From contig NZ_NDYF01000013.1 in the NCBI RefSeq assembly GCF_002243175.1, positions 186,001 to 250,000 of the forward strand: a stretch of 64,000 bases of DNA, given 5' to 3'. Positions 36,840 to 45,951 of this stretch are shown here, one piece after another (the first letter of the stretch is position 1; the number at the start of each line of letters is the position of its first letter). The position numbers and the translations under genes were made by a program. This stretch comes from Finegoldia magna_J. Its GTDB lineage: Bacteria; Bacillota; Clostridia; Tissierellales; Peptoniphilaceae. A model generated the notes under the pieces. It did not search any database and was not told the DNA's origin. It saw nothing but the letters and a program-made list of their open reading frames with translations.

Positions 36840-37567
36840 AAATCCCACCCTAAAACTTTCATAAATATTACTGTTGATAAAATCAAAATCATAAGAGCTA
36901 AAACACCAATATCATTTTTTCTAAACTTAATTAGGTATCTACTTGTTTTTTGAACAGGCGCATCAAGTCCTCTTACAATAGCCGACTGAGATAACTCATC
37001 ACCCATTTCTATAACACTTACAAAAAGAGGGACAAAAAAATACTCCATAATCAGAGTAGGTTTTTCTAATAAGTTCTTTAAATTAAAATTGATTCCTCTA
37101 GTTTTCATTGCCATATTAATGTGACTCCATTCATCCCTAATTGTAGGAAAACATCTAAATAATACAGAAATCATTATGAGAGAGTCTTTTGAAAATTTTA
37201 ATTTTTGCAAAGTCGATACTGCAAGAGAGGCAGATGTAGAATTTAAGATCCATTTTCCAACAATAATACAAGGTAAAAACTTCCTTCCAATTGCAAAAAT
37301 AAATAAAAGTAGGTTTATGAGAAAATTTATGTTCAAATGTACTAATGATTTCTCTAAAATTACACTTATCACAAAAAACAGAATATATCGTAAGGCTGAT
37401 TTTTTATAGCCATCGCTAATAATAATTGCAAGAAAAAATGATGTTATTAGACTTTGATAGATTAAACCAAATCCTAAAAAAATTAAAATATTCGCAACTA
37501 TAAGCAAAATAAGTTTTGTCCTGAGGTCATATTTTGACCCCAGAACAAACTTTGCATCATCCATCAT
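36836..37567 (-). CDS. EcfT energy-coupling transmembrane protein, set 1
   Basis: The 243-residue membrane protein has about five hydrophobic segments and the EcfT coupling motifs RCFPTIRDEWSHINMAMKTRG (shown in part) and SAIVRGLDAP, which dock on the ABC ATPases. It is translationally coupled on both sides: ATGA overlaps with the S component upstream and EcfA downstream. The set-2 counterpart is 50873-51571. Confidence 0.88.
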   Translation of the reverse strand: MMDDAKFVLGSKYDLRTKLILLIVANILIFLGFGLIYQSLITSFFLAIIISDGYKKSALRYILFFVISVILEKSLVHLNINFLINLLLFIFAIGRKFLPCIIVGKWILNSTSASLAVSTLQKLKFSKDSLIMISVLFRCFPTIRDEWSHINMAMKTRGINFNLKNLLEKPTLIMEYFFVPLFVSVIEMGDELSQSAIVRGLDAPVQKTSRYLIKFRKNDIGVLALMILILSTVIFMKVLGWDL

Positions 37568-38154
37568 AATACTCCTGCGGATTTAAGCTTTTTATTTAGT
37601 ATTTTCTTTGTAAAGTAAGAACCTAACAAAGAAAATATAAATGTTCCAATAATCATAACTGGTAACATCCATATTGGTGTCCAAGCCCTTACAGTATTAC
37701 AAAAGCTTTGATCTAAGCCACCTTTTATTACACTTTCAAAAAATGCTTCTCTCATAATCCAAATTGGTAAGAACCCACCAAATAAGTTTAGAGAAAAAAA
37801 CATATGACTAATTGTGTTTTTCTTAAAATTAGTATAATCTCCACCTTTTGCTATAAGCATAGCTATTATTCCAGCTGGTATTGCAACTAAAGGAGCAATT
37901 GGGATATGTCCTGTTGCAACCAACAATATACTTGGAAGAGTAGCTGCAATTACAATTGCCGTACCTGATTTTGTTTTTGCAAGAAGCATATGATAGGTTG
38001 GTGCAGCAAGTAATGCTACAAGCATAGGCATTAGTAAAAATAATACAGGAACAGGCATAGATATTGCTCCTATAACTAAATAAGTTACAAAATAAAGTGC
38101 TATTAAAACACCTGCTGTAATTGCATTTTTTGATGATTTCTTTTGTGTTTTCAT
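37564..38154 (-). CDS. MptD-family ECF S component, set 1
   Basis: The 196-residue protein has five to six hydrophobic segments and the look of the MptD/Trep_Strep family of ECF substrate-binding subunits: a basic N-terminus, then LIALYFVTYLVIGAI, and a C-terminus KILNKKLKSAGVL. S components determine substrate specificity. In related loci this family accompanies siderophore-type transporters, but the ligand here is unknown. The ATG has an AAAGGAG site and lies 30 bases after the exporter gene. Confidence 0.82.
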   Translation of the reverse strand: MKTQKKSSKNAITAGVLIALYFVTYLVIGAISMPVPVLFLLMPMLVALLAAPTYHMLLAKTKSGTAIVIAATLPSILLVATGHIPIAPLVAIPAGIIAMLIAKGGDYTNFKKNTISHMFFSLNLFGGFLPIWIMREAFFESVIKGGLDQSFCNTVRAWTPIWMLPVMIIGTFIFSLLGSYFTKKILNKKLKSAGVL

Positions 38155-38184
38155 TTTCTTTTTCTCCTTTAAAATTGATTGTTA

Positions 38185-39906
38185 CTATACAATCTTCCAT
38201 TCTTTTGACTTCTCTTGATAATTCCATAAGTCTTTATACAGACCGTTATTTTTAATTAGTTCTTCATGTTTTCCTACTTCTTCTACTTTTCCCTTATTTA
38301 AAACAACTATTTTATTTGCACCCATAACACTTCTTAGCTTATGAGCTACAACTATCACCGTTTTATTTTTAATTAAATTTGAAATTGCTTCTTGTATGAT
38401 AAGTTCATTCTCGGGATCAAGCGAAGATGTCGCTTCATCGAGTAATATTATTGGAGCATCCTTTAAGATCGCTCTTGTTATGGATATTCTTTGTTTCTCA
38501 CCTCCAGATAAAGTTGCTCCTCCTTGACCAATCATAGTATCAAATCCATTTTCCTTTTTTATTATAAAGTCATATGCCCCTGCCATTTTTGCTGCATTTA
38601 TGATTTTATCTTTACTAGCATCTTCATTTCCAAATTTAATATTGTTATAAATAGTATCTTTAAAAAGATATACATCTTGAAATACCACAGAAAATTTATC
38701 CATTAATTTGTAAGGATCTGCTTTAGCTAAATCTATTCCTCCAATTTTTATTGTTCCTTCATCAGGATCGTAAAACCTTGATATCAGCTTAATTAGTGTA
38801 GATTTTCCTGAACCAGAATATCCTACAAAAGCTGTTAATTCATTCTCGTTGATATCCAATGTGACATCATCAAGAACTTTAGACTCTTTATAAGAAAATG
38901 AAAGATCTCGAATTTCAATGTTATTGCTTACTTTTAAGTCTTCTTCACCTTTCATAGGCTCTGCATTTAACAATCTTAGGATATTTTCTCCTGACACTGA
39001 TGCTATTTGTAACCCATTATAATTTACAAGTGCAAGCTCTAAAGGATCAAAAATTCTTGTACCTACAAATAAGAACATTAAAAATGTGTCAATTTCTAAG
39101 TTTCCATTTAAAAATAAATAAGAACCTACTAAGCTCATCAAAGGAAGCCCTATTCTTAAAATCATACTTGCTATAGTAGTTAACGAGCCTACACCTTTCT
39201 CATTCTTAATATTTGCATCTTTAGAATCTTCAATATCTCTTTCAAGTTTAGTTAATGTTTCTTCTAAGCTATTGTAAGCTTTAAGTGTTTTTATCGTATC
39301 TAAATATTCATTTATATCCTCATCTTCTTTTATTTTTATCTTTTTTGTTCTTAAATAGATTTTTTTCTGAAAATTTTGCATAAGTCTTAACAGTAAAATA
39401 GAAATTGGTAAACCAATAAAAGTTGCTATTCCCATTTTTACATCAATTATCAAAAATAAAATTGAGCAAACAATAGCTACACATATACCACTAAAAAACT
39501 GTGGCAATTGATGAGTCACTGCTGTTTCTATTTTAAAAAAGTCATTCATAAGAGTATCTAAAATCTCCGTTGAGCTTTTGCCTGAAAGATAACCTATAGG
39601 CAGTTTTCTTATATGATCTGCTAATTCTATTCTTCCATCTGCTGCCACTTTATATCCAAGTTCGTAGGTGTATTTTGTAGCTAAATTCTCAAAGAAAATT
39701 GTTACAAAGAAAAATACTGCCATTATCACAAAATATTTCCATAAAAGATTCGTGTCTATTTTTCCTGTATTTCTACTTAGAAATAATGCTTCTACAATTT
39801 TAGCTAGTGCAATAAATGGTATAAGGTTAGAAATAGATGCTAAAATGTTTAGAACAATAGATTTTCTTATATTATTTGCCTTTCCTAAGGTAATATTTTT
39901 TATCAT
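38185..39906 (-). CDS. ABC exporter-fold half-transporter B, set 1 (YbtP/Q, IrtA/B-like)
   Basis: The 573-residue protein has six N-terminal helices (about residues 15-310) and an ATPase with GYSGSGKST, LSGGEKQR, APIILLDEATSSLDPE and VAHKLRS. Its start shares a base with the stop of the preceding half-transporter, so the two form a heterodimer. Such pairs beside siderophore genes (YbtPQ, IrtAB) have exporter folds but import ferric siderophores. Here the pair shares an operon with a full ECF importer. The order is half-transporter A, then B, then S, T, A. Confidence 0.87.
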   Translation of the reverse strand: MIKNITLGKANNIRKSIVLNILASISNLIPFIALAKIVEALFLSRNTGKIDTNLLWKYFVIMAVFFFVTIFFENLATKYTYELGYKVAADGRIELADHIRKLPIGYLSGKSSTEILDTLMNDFFKIETAVTHQLPQFFSGICVAIVCSILFLIIDVKMGIATFIGLPISILLLRLMQNFQKKIYLRTKKIKIKEDEDINEYLDTIKTLKAYNSLEETLTKLERDIEDSKDANIKNEKGVGSLTTIASMILRIGLPLMSLVGSYLFLNGNLEIDTFLMFLFVGTRIFDPLELALVNYNGLQIASVSGENILRLLNAEPMKGEEDLKVSNNIEIRDLSFSYKESKVLDDVTLDINENELTAFVGYSGSGKSTLIKLISRFYDPDEGTIKIGGIDLAKADPYKLMDKFSVVFQDVYLFKDTIYNNIKFGNEDASKDKIINAAKMAGAYDFIIKKENGFDTMIGQGGATLSGGEKQRISITRAILKDAPIILLDEATSSLDPENELIIQEAISNLIKNKTVIVVAHKLRSVMGANKIVVLNKGKVEEVGKHEELIKNNGLYKDLWNYQEKSKEWKIV

Positions 39907-41672
39907 TATCTCTCACTCCCTTCTATATCCATTTGCCAAATATTTGTTTTTTTATAGATATCATAAAGCCTCTTGTAAATCCCATCTACGCAGATTAAAT
40001 CTTCATGTTTTCCTCTTTCTACAAGTTTTCCATCAGATATTACTAAAATTTGATTTGCTTTCTCTATCGTATTTAACCTATGGGCGATCATAATAACTGT
40101 CTTATCTTTGACTAGTTCCGATAAAGCTTCCTGCATAAGATATTCATTTTCAGAATCTGCAAAACTTGTAGCTTCATCTAAAACCAATATAGGTGAATCC
40201 TTTAAGATTGCTCTTGCCACAGCAATACGTTGTTTCTCTCCTCCAGATAAATAAGTTTCCTTTCCTAAACGAGTTTCATATCCATGAGGAAGCTGTTTAA
40301 TAAAATCATGACATCTTGCTTTTTGGGCTGCTCTTATAACTTCTTCTTTAGTAGCTCCTTTCTTCGCCATAGCAATATTATTAAAAACTGTGTCTGTAAC
40401 AAGATCACTATCTTGAAAAACAAAAGAAATATTGTCCATTAAATCTTTTATTGAAATACTTTTTATATTTACTCCGCCAATTTCAATAGAACCTTCTAAT
40501 GGGTCGTAAAATCTTGGTATTAAAGTCCCTATTGTTGATTTTCCTGCTCCTGAATATCCTACTAATGCAGTAACTTCTCCTTGTTTTGCACAAAAACTAA
40601 TATTCTTTAAAACCTCTTCTTCTCCATAAGCAAAGCTTACATCTTTAAATTCAAGATTGTAGTCTAATATATCTTTATCGTTACTTCCGCTTAACATTTC
40701 TTTTTCATATATAAGCTCATATATTCTAGCCACAACTTCATTTAACAAATTCATTCCTTCTGCAAAATCTCTAAGTTTCAAAAGAGGTACACTCATAGCT
40801 GGGGCAATTATTAAAAAGAAAACAAAAGTAGTTAAAAAATCTAAGCTATAATTTTTTGATAATAAGCTTATCCCAACAGATACTATAAATGTTGCTACTG
40901 AAAGTATGAACACTCTAAAAGACACAAAACCCGGTCTTATCATTGAAGTCATAGAACTTGTAAAATTTTTATAATCATTTACAGATTTCGAAAAAGTTTT
41001 AAATGACCTAACACCAGAACTAAATATTTTAACTTCTGGCATACCTTTTACATATTCAGTAGTTGCAGAATTAATGTCATCAAGAATCTTAAAATTTTCA
41101 GCAAGTCCGCCTGACTTTATAATCTTTGCCATAATCGCAATTTGAATTCCAAGTCCTATAAGTAAAACTAACAATGTTATAAATCCTAACAACAAATTCA
41201 TCTTAAACATGACAACAATCATCGCTAAAATTATTGTTAAAGTCGAAATAAGATTTGGTAATTGGTGAGAAAAATATCCTTCAATTTGATTCATATCCGA
41301 ACCTAACACTTGCCTTATTTTAGACTTATTATCTCCAGTGAAAAATCCTAATGATAACTTTCCAACGTGATTCAATATTTTTTTCTTTAAATTTGCTATT
41401 AAGATATATGAAAATTTATGACATAAGATGCTGCCAACGTAGGTTAAAAGGTAAGCTAAAATTACAGCTACAAGTCCATAAATACAAAGGTTTATTGTGT
41501 TTTTATCTAATGCTCCATATAAAAACAGAGACTTAATAACCTTATATATTACTAAGATTGAGCATATACTTAGTAACATTCCCAAACTAACAAATATTAT
41601 TCCACTGATAAGTCTTCCTTTTTTTACTTCACTGTAGGAAATAATATCTCCAATAGATTTCTTTTTTTTCAT
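39906..41672 (-). CDS. ABC exporter-fold half-transporter A, set 1 (YbtP/Q, IrtA/B-like)
   Basis: The 588-residue partner of 38185-39906 has the six-helix domain, Walker A GYSGAGKST, signature YLSGGEKQR and Walker B SPILVLDEATSFADSE. The X-loop and D-loop differ slightly from its partner, as expected for heterodimers. A TetR-type palindrome, GAACGA-GT-TCGTTC (41696-41709), lies 24 bases upstream of the start, between the TetR gene and this one. Confidence 0.87.
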   Translation of the reverse strand: MKKKKSIGDIISYSEVKKGRLISGIIFVSLGMLLSICSILVIYKVIKSLFLYGALDKNTINLCIYGLVAVILAYLLTYVGSILCHKFSYILIANLKKKILNHVGKLSLGFFTGDNKSKIRQVLGSDMNQIEGYFSHQLPNLISTLTIILAMIVVMFKMNLLLGFITLLVLLIGLGIQIAIMAKIIKSGGLAENFKILDDINSATTEYVKGMPEVKIFSSGVRSFKTFSKSVNDYKNFTSSMTSMIRPGFVSFRVFILSVATFIVSVGISLLSKNYSLDFLTTFVFFLIIAPAMSVPLLKLRDFAEGMNLLNEVVARIYELIYEKEMLSGSNDKDILDYNLEFKDVSFAYGEEEVLKNISFCAKQGEVTALVGYSGAGKSTIGTLIPRFYDPLEGSIEIGGVNIKSISIKDLMDNISFVFQDSDLVTDTVFNNIAMAKKGATKEEVIRAAQKARCHDFIKQLPHGYETRLGKETYLSGGEKQRIAVARAILKDSPILVLDEATSFADSENEYLMQEALSELVKDKTVIMIAHRLNTIEKANQILVISDGKLVERGKHEDLICVDGIYKRLYDIYKKTNIWQMDIEGSER

Positions 41673-41695
41673 CTATAATATTCCTCCTTTTCTTA

Positions 41696-41709
41696 GAACG
41701 AGTTCGTTC
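41696..41709. promoter_or_regulatory. Perfect palindrome upstream of set-1 transporters, probable TetR operator
   Basis: GAACGAGTTCGTTC is a perfect 6-2-6 palindrome just upstream of the ribosome site of 39906-41672. A degenerate copy of it lies in the TetR promoter at 42414-42428. The repeat in both places next to a TetR gene supports an operator. Confidence 0.6.
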
Positions 41710-41782
41710 ATTTACCCTAAAACTAATACAAGGAAAACATACTCAATGTTTCCCTTGTAAAATACTTATATTTTGTTTTTAT

Positions 41783-42397
41783 CTAATGAAGTCTTGGAAA
41801 AAGTTCGCTAATCACTTCAAAGGCTCCATTTGAGTTTGTTTTATTTTCTCCTTTATTGATTGAGTCAGTATATATTGTTCCAACAGCCCCATATAAAATA
41901 AAAGCTGCAAAACTTTTTACATTTTCTCTATCTATTCCCATATTGTTTTCTATTTTTTTATCTTCGATTCCTTCAATAATAAATTCAGAATAGACATCTA
42001 TAAATTTTCCAATATAGTGAGTTAACTCCCAAAGCCTATACGAATTATCTGTTATTGAATTATTGAGAGAAAAATTATATTTTTTTGTAAATTGACCTAT
42101 ATCTTTTACTATAAGTTCTCTTAAGATTTTTATTCTTTCTTCGTAATCTATTTCCTTGTTTTGAAGTATATCTAACTTACTTTTTAATTTATCATCAAAA
42201 TATGTTTCCATGCATGCCAAGAATATATCTTCTTTTGATTTAAAATAGTAATAAAACATTCCCGGAGCGCCATTAACTTCTTCGAGAATATCTCGTACCG
42301 AAACTTTCTCATACCCATACTTTTCAAAAAGTCTGGATGCTATATTTATAAGCTCCTGTTTTCTTTCTTCTGGATCTTTTACATTTCTCTTTACCAA
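41783..42397 (-). CDS. TetR-family transcriptional regulator, set 1
   Basis: The 204-residue protein has an N-terminal TetR helix-turn-helix (residues 10-57, with VSVRDILEEVNGAPGMFYYYF in the recognition region, shown in part as VSVRDILEEV) and a helical ligand-binding C-terminal domain. The start is a TTG with a GGTGGTG site. It probably represses its own promoter (operator 42414-42428) and the transporter genes. Iron, siderophore or another transported ligand could be the inducer. Its counterpart is 52187-52768. Confidence 0.87.
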   Translation of the reverse strand: MVKRNVKDPEERKQELINIASRLFEKYGYEKVSVRDILEEVNGAPGMFYYYFKSKEDIFLACMETYFDDKLKSKLDILQNKEIDYEERIKILRELIVKDIGQFTKKYNFSLNNSITDNSYRLWELTHYIGKFIDVYSEFIIEGIEDKKIENNMGIDRENVKSFAAFILYGAVGTIYTDSINKGENKTNSNGAFEVISELFPRLH

Positions 42398-42413
42398 AAC
42401 ATCACCACCTATT

Positions 42414-42428
42414 GACCGACACTCGTTC
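42414..42428. promoter_or_regulatory. Operator-like sequence at the TetR set-1 promoter
   Basis: GACCGA-CAC-TCGTTC is a degenerate copy of the palindrome at 41696-41709. It lies at the expected transcription start of the TetR gene, where a repressor would block its own promoter. Confidence 0.5.
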
Positions 42429-42437
42429 TATTAATAT

Positions 42438-42466
42438 AGAATATCATTTTCTTATATTTTTGTCAA
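42438..42466 (-). promoter_or_regulatory. Consensus sigma-A promoter of the TetR set-1 operon
   Basis: On the minus strand a perfect TTGACA (complement of 42461-42466) and TATTCT (42438-42443) are 17 bases apart. The start site would be near 42431, directly at the operator-like sequence. Confidence 0.75.
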
Positions 42467-42492
42467 TAGTGTCCTTAATTTATATTCTGAGT

Positions 42493-42613
42493 ATGGTATA
42501 ATTCATTTATTATAAATAAAACGCTTAACGCTTATAACTTTAACAGCAGTTAACAGCAGCAGCAAGCACAGTAAGTGTACGGACACTTACGAAAAAATTA
42601 ATGGAGCAGACCT
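42493..42613 (+). repeat. Direct repeat copy 1: promoter and hairpin segment, cut by IS150-type end
   Basis: This segment closely matches 53161-53262. Shared parts are a TATAAT (42497-42502), CGCTTATAACTTTAA, AGCAAGCACAGTAAGTGT with its ACGG-loop hairpin, and ATTAATGGAGCAGACCTT. In copy 2 the sequence continues into a terminator hairpin; here it is broken after GCAGACCTTT, and the truncated IS end follows. Confidence 0.8.
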
Positions 42614-42616
42614 TTG

Positions 42617-42690
42617 ATCTGAACCCGTAAACACGGAATAATTTAATAATCTTTTAAGCGGAATGTAATCTGTACATAACATGGGACATA
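42617..42690 (-). mobile_element. Truncated right end of an IS150-group element
   Basis: About 74 bases match the right end of the intact element at 6399-7897, with only a few mismatches, in inverted orientation. It covers the inner part of the terminal repeat (CCTGAACCCGTAAACACGG) and the last codons of orfB (MYRLHSA and stop). The outer 11-12 bases of the terminal repeat are missing. Confidence 0.88.
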
Positions 42691-42696
42691 CCCGAT

Positions 42697-43317
42697 TTAT
42701 AAGTCAATAAACTTACTTGCTAACTTGTACACTTGATTAATTTCTTTACTTTGTAAGTTCCAATTAACCAATTCATTCTTAATTAACTCAGGGAATTTTT
42801 TACTGATATCTCTTAAAGCATTCCCAACCGATTTTCTTACATATTCACTCGAATCTTCTTTTAAATTGACTAATCTTTCAATAGCTTCATTCGGATTTTC
42901 TTTGAAATATGGTCTACTTGTCCATATCCTTAACCCCTCCGTTACTGCTCTCCTCGTATTCGGATTTTCATTTTCTAACCATTCATCAATTATTGGGAGT
43001 GCTTTTTCATATCCTATTTTCTTGCAAAATTCATCAAATGCCTTTGCCAATACTTCCTGAACTCTCCAATTGTCATCTTTGGAAACTTCATCTCTCATAA
43101 ATTTTAAGATTTCATCGTCATCTGATAGGTGACCTAATAGAAATACGCCGTACATTCTCACTTGATATACATTAGATTTATACGCTAACAATGCTAATTT
43201 TTTAATGTATTGATTATCGCTAGACTTATAATCTTCTAGTGCTCTCTTTTCTTCCTCTTTGAATCCGTGTTCTATCAAAGAAAATTCTTCTTCTAAACTA
43301 GATATATATTCATTCAA
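42697..43317 (-). CDS. HEAT-repeat protein, DNA alkylation repair (AlkD)-like
   Basis: The 206-residue protein consists of stacked helical repeats of about 35-40 residues. Typical HEAT motifs include YQVRMYGVFLLGHL, NWRVQEVLAKAFDEF, NPNTRRAVTEGLRIW and SEYVRKSVGNALRDIS. It resembles AlkD/DNA alkylation repair family proteins, which wrap around DNA, but the catalytic residues cannot be confirmed here. It lies between an IS end and a phage terminase fragment, in accessory DNA, with a GAGGTGAG site before the ATG. Confidence 0.75.
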   Translation of the reverse strand: MNEYISSLEEEFSLIEHGFKEEEKRALEDYKSSDNQYIKKLALLAYKSNVYQVRMYGVFLLGHLSDDDEILKFMRDEVSKDDNWRVQEVLAKAFDEFCKKIGYEKALPIIDEWLENENPNTRRAVTEGLRIWTSRPYFKENPNEAIERLVNLKEDSSEYVRKSVGNALRDISKKFPELIKNELVNWNLQSKEINQVYKLASKFIDL

Positions 43318-43366
43318 ATTAACTCACCTCAAAAAACAAGTATTAGTTATTGATATTATACCCTCA

Positions 43367-43818
43367 TTAAAATACTATTAACCCTCTATCATCATAAACA
43401 GATTCACTTGTATCATTACTACACCTTATAGCCCTATCAAGAGCCATTATTGAAGCAATTACTCCATCTATCTTTTCTGTAGATTTTTCTTTATCTGCTT
43501 TTATATTCCCTGCAGGATCTGTTCGGATAAAAATATTATCCATCATCCACCTTAGAACTGGATTACCTCCTTGGGCTATTTTTCTTTCGAGTGTTAGTTT
43601 CATTAATTCTTTTGTTGGTGGAGACATATCTTTAAATCCTTGGCCAAAAGGAACTACAGTAAATCCCATTCCTTCTAAGTTTTGAACCATCTGAACTGCT
43701 CCCCACCTGTCAAAGGCAATTTCTCTAATGTTATAAATCTCTCCTAAGTCTTCTATAAATTTTTCTATAAAACCATAGTGGACTACATTACCTTCTGTCG
43801 TTTGAATGTATCCTTGTT
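43367..43818 (-). pseudogene. Phage terminase large subunit, C-terminal fragment
   Basis: The frame codes for the last 150 or so residues of a TerL-type protein, with HYGFIEKFIEDLG, IAFDRWGAVQM and the nuclease-domain end DPAGNIKADKEKSTEKIDG...MALDRAIR and SVYDDRGL. No N-terminal ATPase domain is present; the frame is closed by a TGA just upstream of GYIQTTEG and IS110 sequence begins nearby. The internal ATG at 43690 is not a real start. It is a relic of a prophage. Confidence 0.85.
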
Positions 43819-44046
43819 TTTTTCATAAATTATAGTTTACATTGTCTCTTTTTACTATATGATAATCATAGGCTTGTGGATTGGTTATTTCTCCTATAGC
43901 TTAGACTATTTTTTAAAGGCTCCAACCACAATTCTATGTTTATTTGTTTATGAGTTAGATAACGCTAGACGTTTTATCTCGAGCAAGGATACGATACATA
44001 GTTTTTGTGGATGCCACAGCCAATTTTTCTTAAGGATGTGATTTTT

Positions 44047-45191
44047 ATGTTTTTTGTTGGTATCGATGTTGCTAAGGATAAGCATGATTGTTTTGTCTTT
44101 AATTCTGATGGTGAAGTTGTTAAGGATGTCTTCACTTTTTCTAATGATTTAGCGGGGTTTAATTTTTTAAGATCTTCCATTCCTAATCCTTCTGAAAATT
44201 TAAAAGTGGAATTTGAAGCTACTGGACACTATAGTTTAAACTTAAACAATTTTCTTGTAAATTGTGGTTATAATCCAGTTGTTTTCAACCCTTTACAGGT
44301 TAATCTTTTCAGAAAATCTCATACGCTTAGAAAGAAAACCGATGCTAAGTTAATTGCTTCTATGCTTTCTTCCAGTGATGCTAAACCCCACTTACGTTCA
44401 TCATATCATTTAGTGGAGCTTAAGTCACTAACTAGATATCGTTCTAGGTTGAAAGAACAGTTAGCTATCTTTAAAATTTCTCTTTGCAGAATTGTTGATA
44501 TTATCTTTCCTGAGCTTCAGAATTGTGTTTATTCTATTAATCAAAAGTCTACTCTTGCTTTCTCAGTTTCCTTCTAGAAAAAGTATTGCTAATGCTCATC
44601 TTACTAAACTGACTAATGTTCTAAAAAACAATTCTAATGGCAAGTATGGTAGGGATAAGGCTATTTTATTTAAAGATTCTGCTATTAATTCTATTGGTAC
44701 TGGTTCTGATGCTATTAGTTTTGAGCTTGTTCAAACTATTGATATTATTAATTTTTATTCTTCTAAGATTAATGAGTTAGAAGATAAGATAAAGGAAATT
44801 GTAATAGATACGGATTCTGTTCTTTTATCTGTTCCTGGATCTCTTTTACTTTAGCTTCAATCATAATGGCTAAAATTGGCGATATTAATAGATTTGATAC
44901 TCCTAGTCAGCTTCAAGATTTTGCAGGTTTAGATCCTGCTACTCATCAATCTGGTAAGTTTGTTGCTAAGGATGTCTCTATGGTTAAAAGAGGGTCTCCT
45001 TATTTAAGATGGGCTCTACTTACTGCAGCTAGAACTGTAGCTATGAGAGATACTTGTTTTAAAAACTATTACCAAAAAAAAGAGCTGAGGGTAAACACCA
45101 TAATGTTGCTTTAACTCATGTTGCTAAAAAACTAATTAGGGTTATTTTTAAGCTTTTAAAAACTAATTCTAAATTTATTGCTCAGAATTAA
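44047..45191 (+). pseudogene. IS110-family transposase, frameshifted
   Basis: A DEDD transposase of about 380 residues is broken into four reading frames. The first part starts at 44047 with FFVGIDVAKDKHDCFVF (the first catalytic Asp) and the conserved E in EATGHY. The second part covers the helical middle, the third has the TnpC-type motif FDTPSQLQDFAGLDPATHQSGKF, and the last ends VAKKLIRVIFKLLKTNSKF. Shifts fall near 44550-44580, 44835-44850 and in an A8 run at 45074-45081. The copy cannot make active enzyme. Its outer ends (about 43830 and 45230) have no inverted repeats, as usual for the family. Confidence 0.87.
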
Positions 45192-45349
45192 ATCATTTTT
45201 ATTCAATTTTGCCTAATTTACTTAGGCTTGTTTGCCATGCTTATTTTTATTTAATTGTCTTTTGTTTTTTACTCATTTTACTATTGACTTCATATAGTTA
45301 GTCTTCCCATTTTATATCTTTCTACAGTGTCATTATATCACAAGATTAA

Positions 45350-45487
45350 TTACTTTCTATCCATCTTCTTATGATCATTTTCTAATCTGTTCTTAATTTT
45401 TGTATATTCCTTATCATTAATTAATTTAAGATCATAAAGTCTACATAACATAGCAACTCTCATACTATAAATCTTTATTGCTTGCAT
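45350..45487 (-). CDS. Small protein of 45 residues, unknown function
   Basis: This short frame was read directly from the sequence. It starts at an ATG at 45487 with an excellent AGGAGGT site seven bases upstream and encodes a basic, helical peptide beginning MQAIKIYSMRVAML and ending HKKMDRK. Small proteins of this kind (helix-turn-helix-like, Lys-rich) occur in conjugative and phage-derived elements. No family was recognised with confidence. Confidence 0.6.
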   Translation of the reverse strand: MQAIKIYSMRVAMLCRLYDLKLINDKEYTKIKNRLENDHKKMDRK

Positions 45488-45950
45488 TTTTACCTCCTAT
45501 GTAAGTTGATTTTTTTAACTTGATAAGTGGATTAAATCTGAAATATGCTAATCCCACATAAGCAACTTCAAGAATATTCACATTTCAAAGTATTTGGATT
45601 TTTATAGAAAGATGACAAAATACCCCTCACTTTATAAAGTGAAATTTGCCCTCTTTGGTAACCAGAATTTTTATTTTTCTGTAGTATTTTTGAGTTTTAA
45701 TGATTAATTTAAACATAAAAAATGAGGACTTATGCTATTAGGCATAAATCCTCTTAAATGAAAGAAAGTCTTTCTAATAAGAATTGTATTTAATTTTTTA
45801 ACTGAATTATATAGCTTGTAAACAGAGTAACCTAAAGAAAAAAAGTAAATTTATTTTAATTATGTTTTTTTATATTCTACCTCCATTCTCTTAGTTAAAG
45901 CTGTTACTATTCAAAATTTTCCTATTAAAATGCTTTAAATATTTTTTTCT
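45488..45950. other. 463-bp intergenic region after transporter set 2
   Basis: No gene is evident. It holds a short palindrome TCACTTTATAAAGTGA (about 45628-45643) and the terminator hairpin at 45715-45753. Confidence 0.5.
45715..45753 (-). terminator. Terminator of transporter set 2
   Basis: Arms GAGGACTTATGC (45724-45735) and GCATAAATCCTC (45742-45753) pair with one mismatch. On the minus strand a T-run (complement of 45717-45722) follows. It lies 200 bases after the last gene of the set. Confidence 0.75.
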
Positions 45951-45951
45951 A

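Noticed and set aside
37829..38227. A 132-codon frame overlapping the set-1 S component
   Set aside because: Same strand but another frame within a clear membrane protein gene; low-complexity, cysteine and serine rich, no family.
43690..43692. Independent small gene starting at the ATG at 43690
   Set aside because: The frame extends upstream with terminase sequence, so the ATG is internal to a truncated gene.
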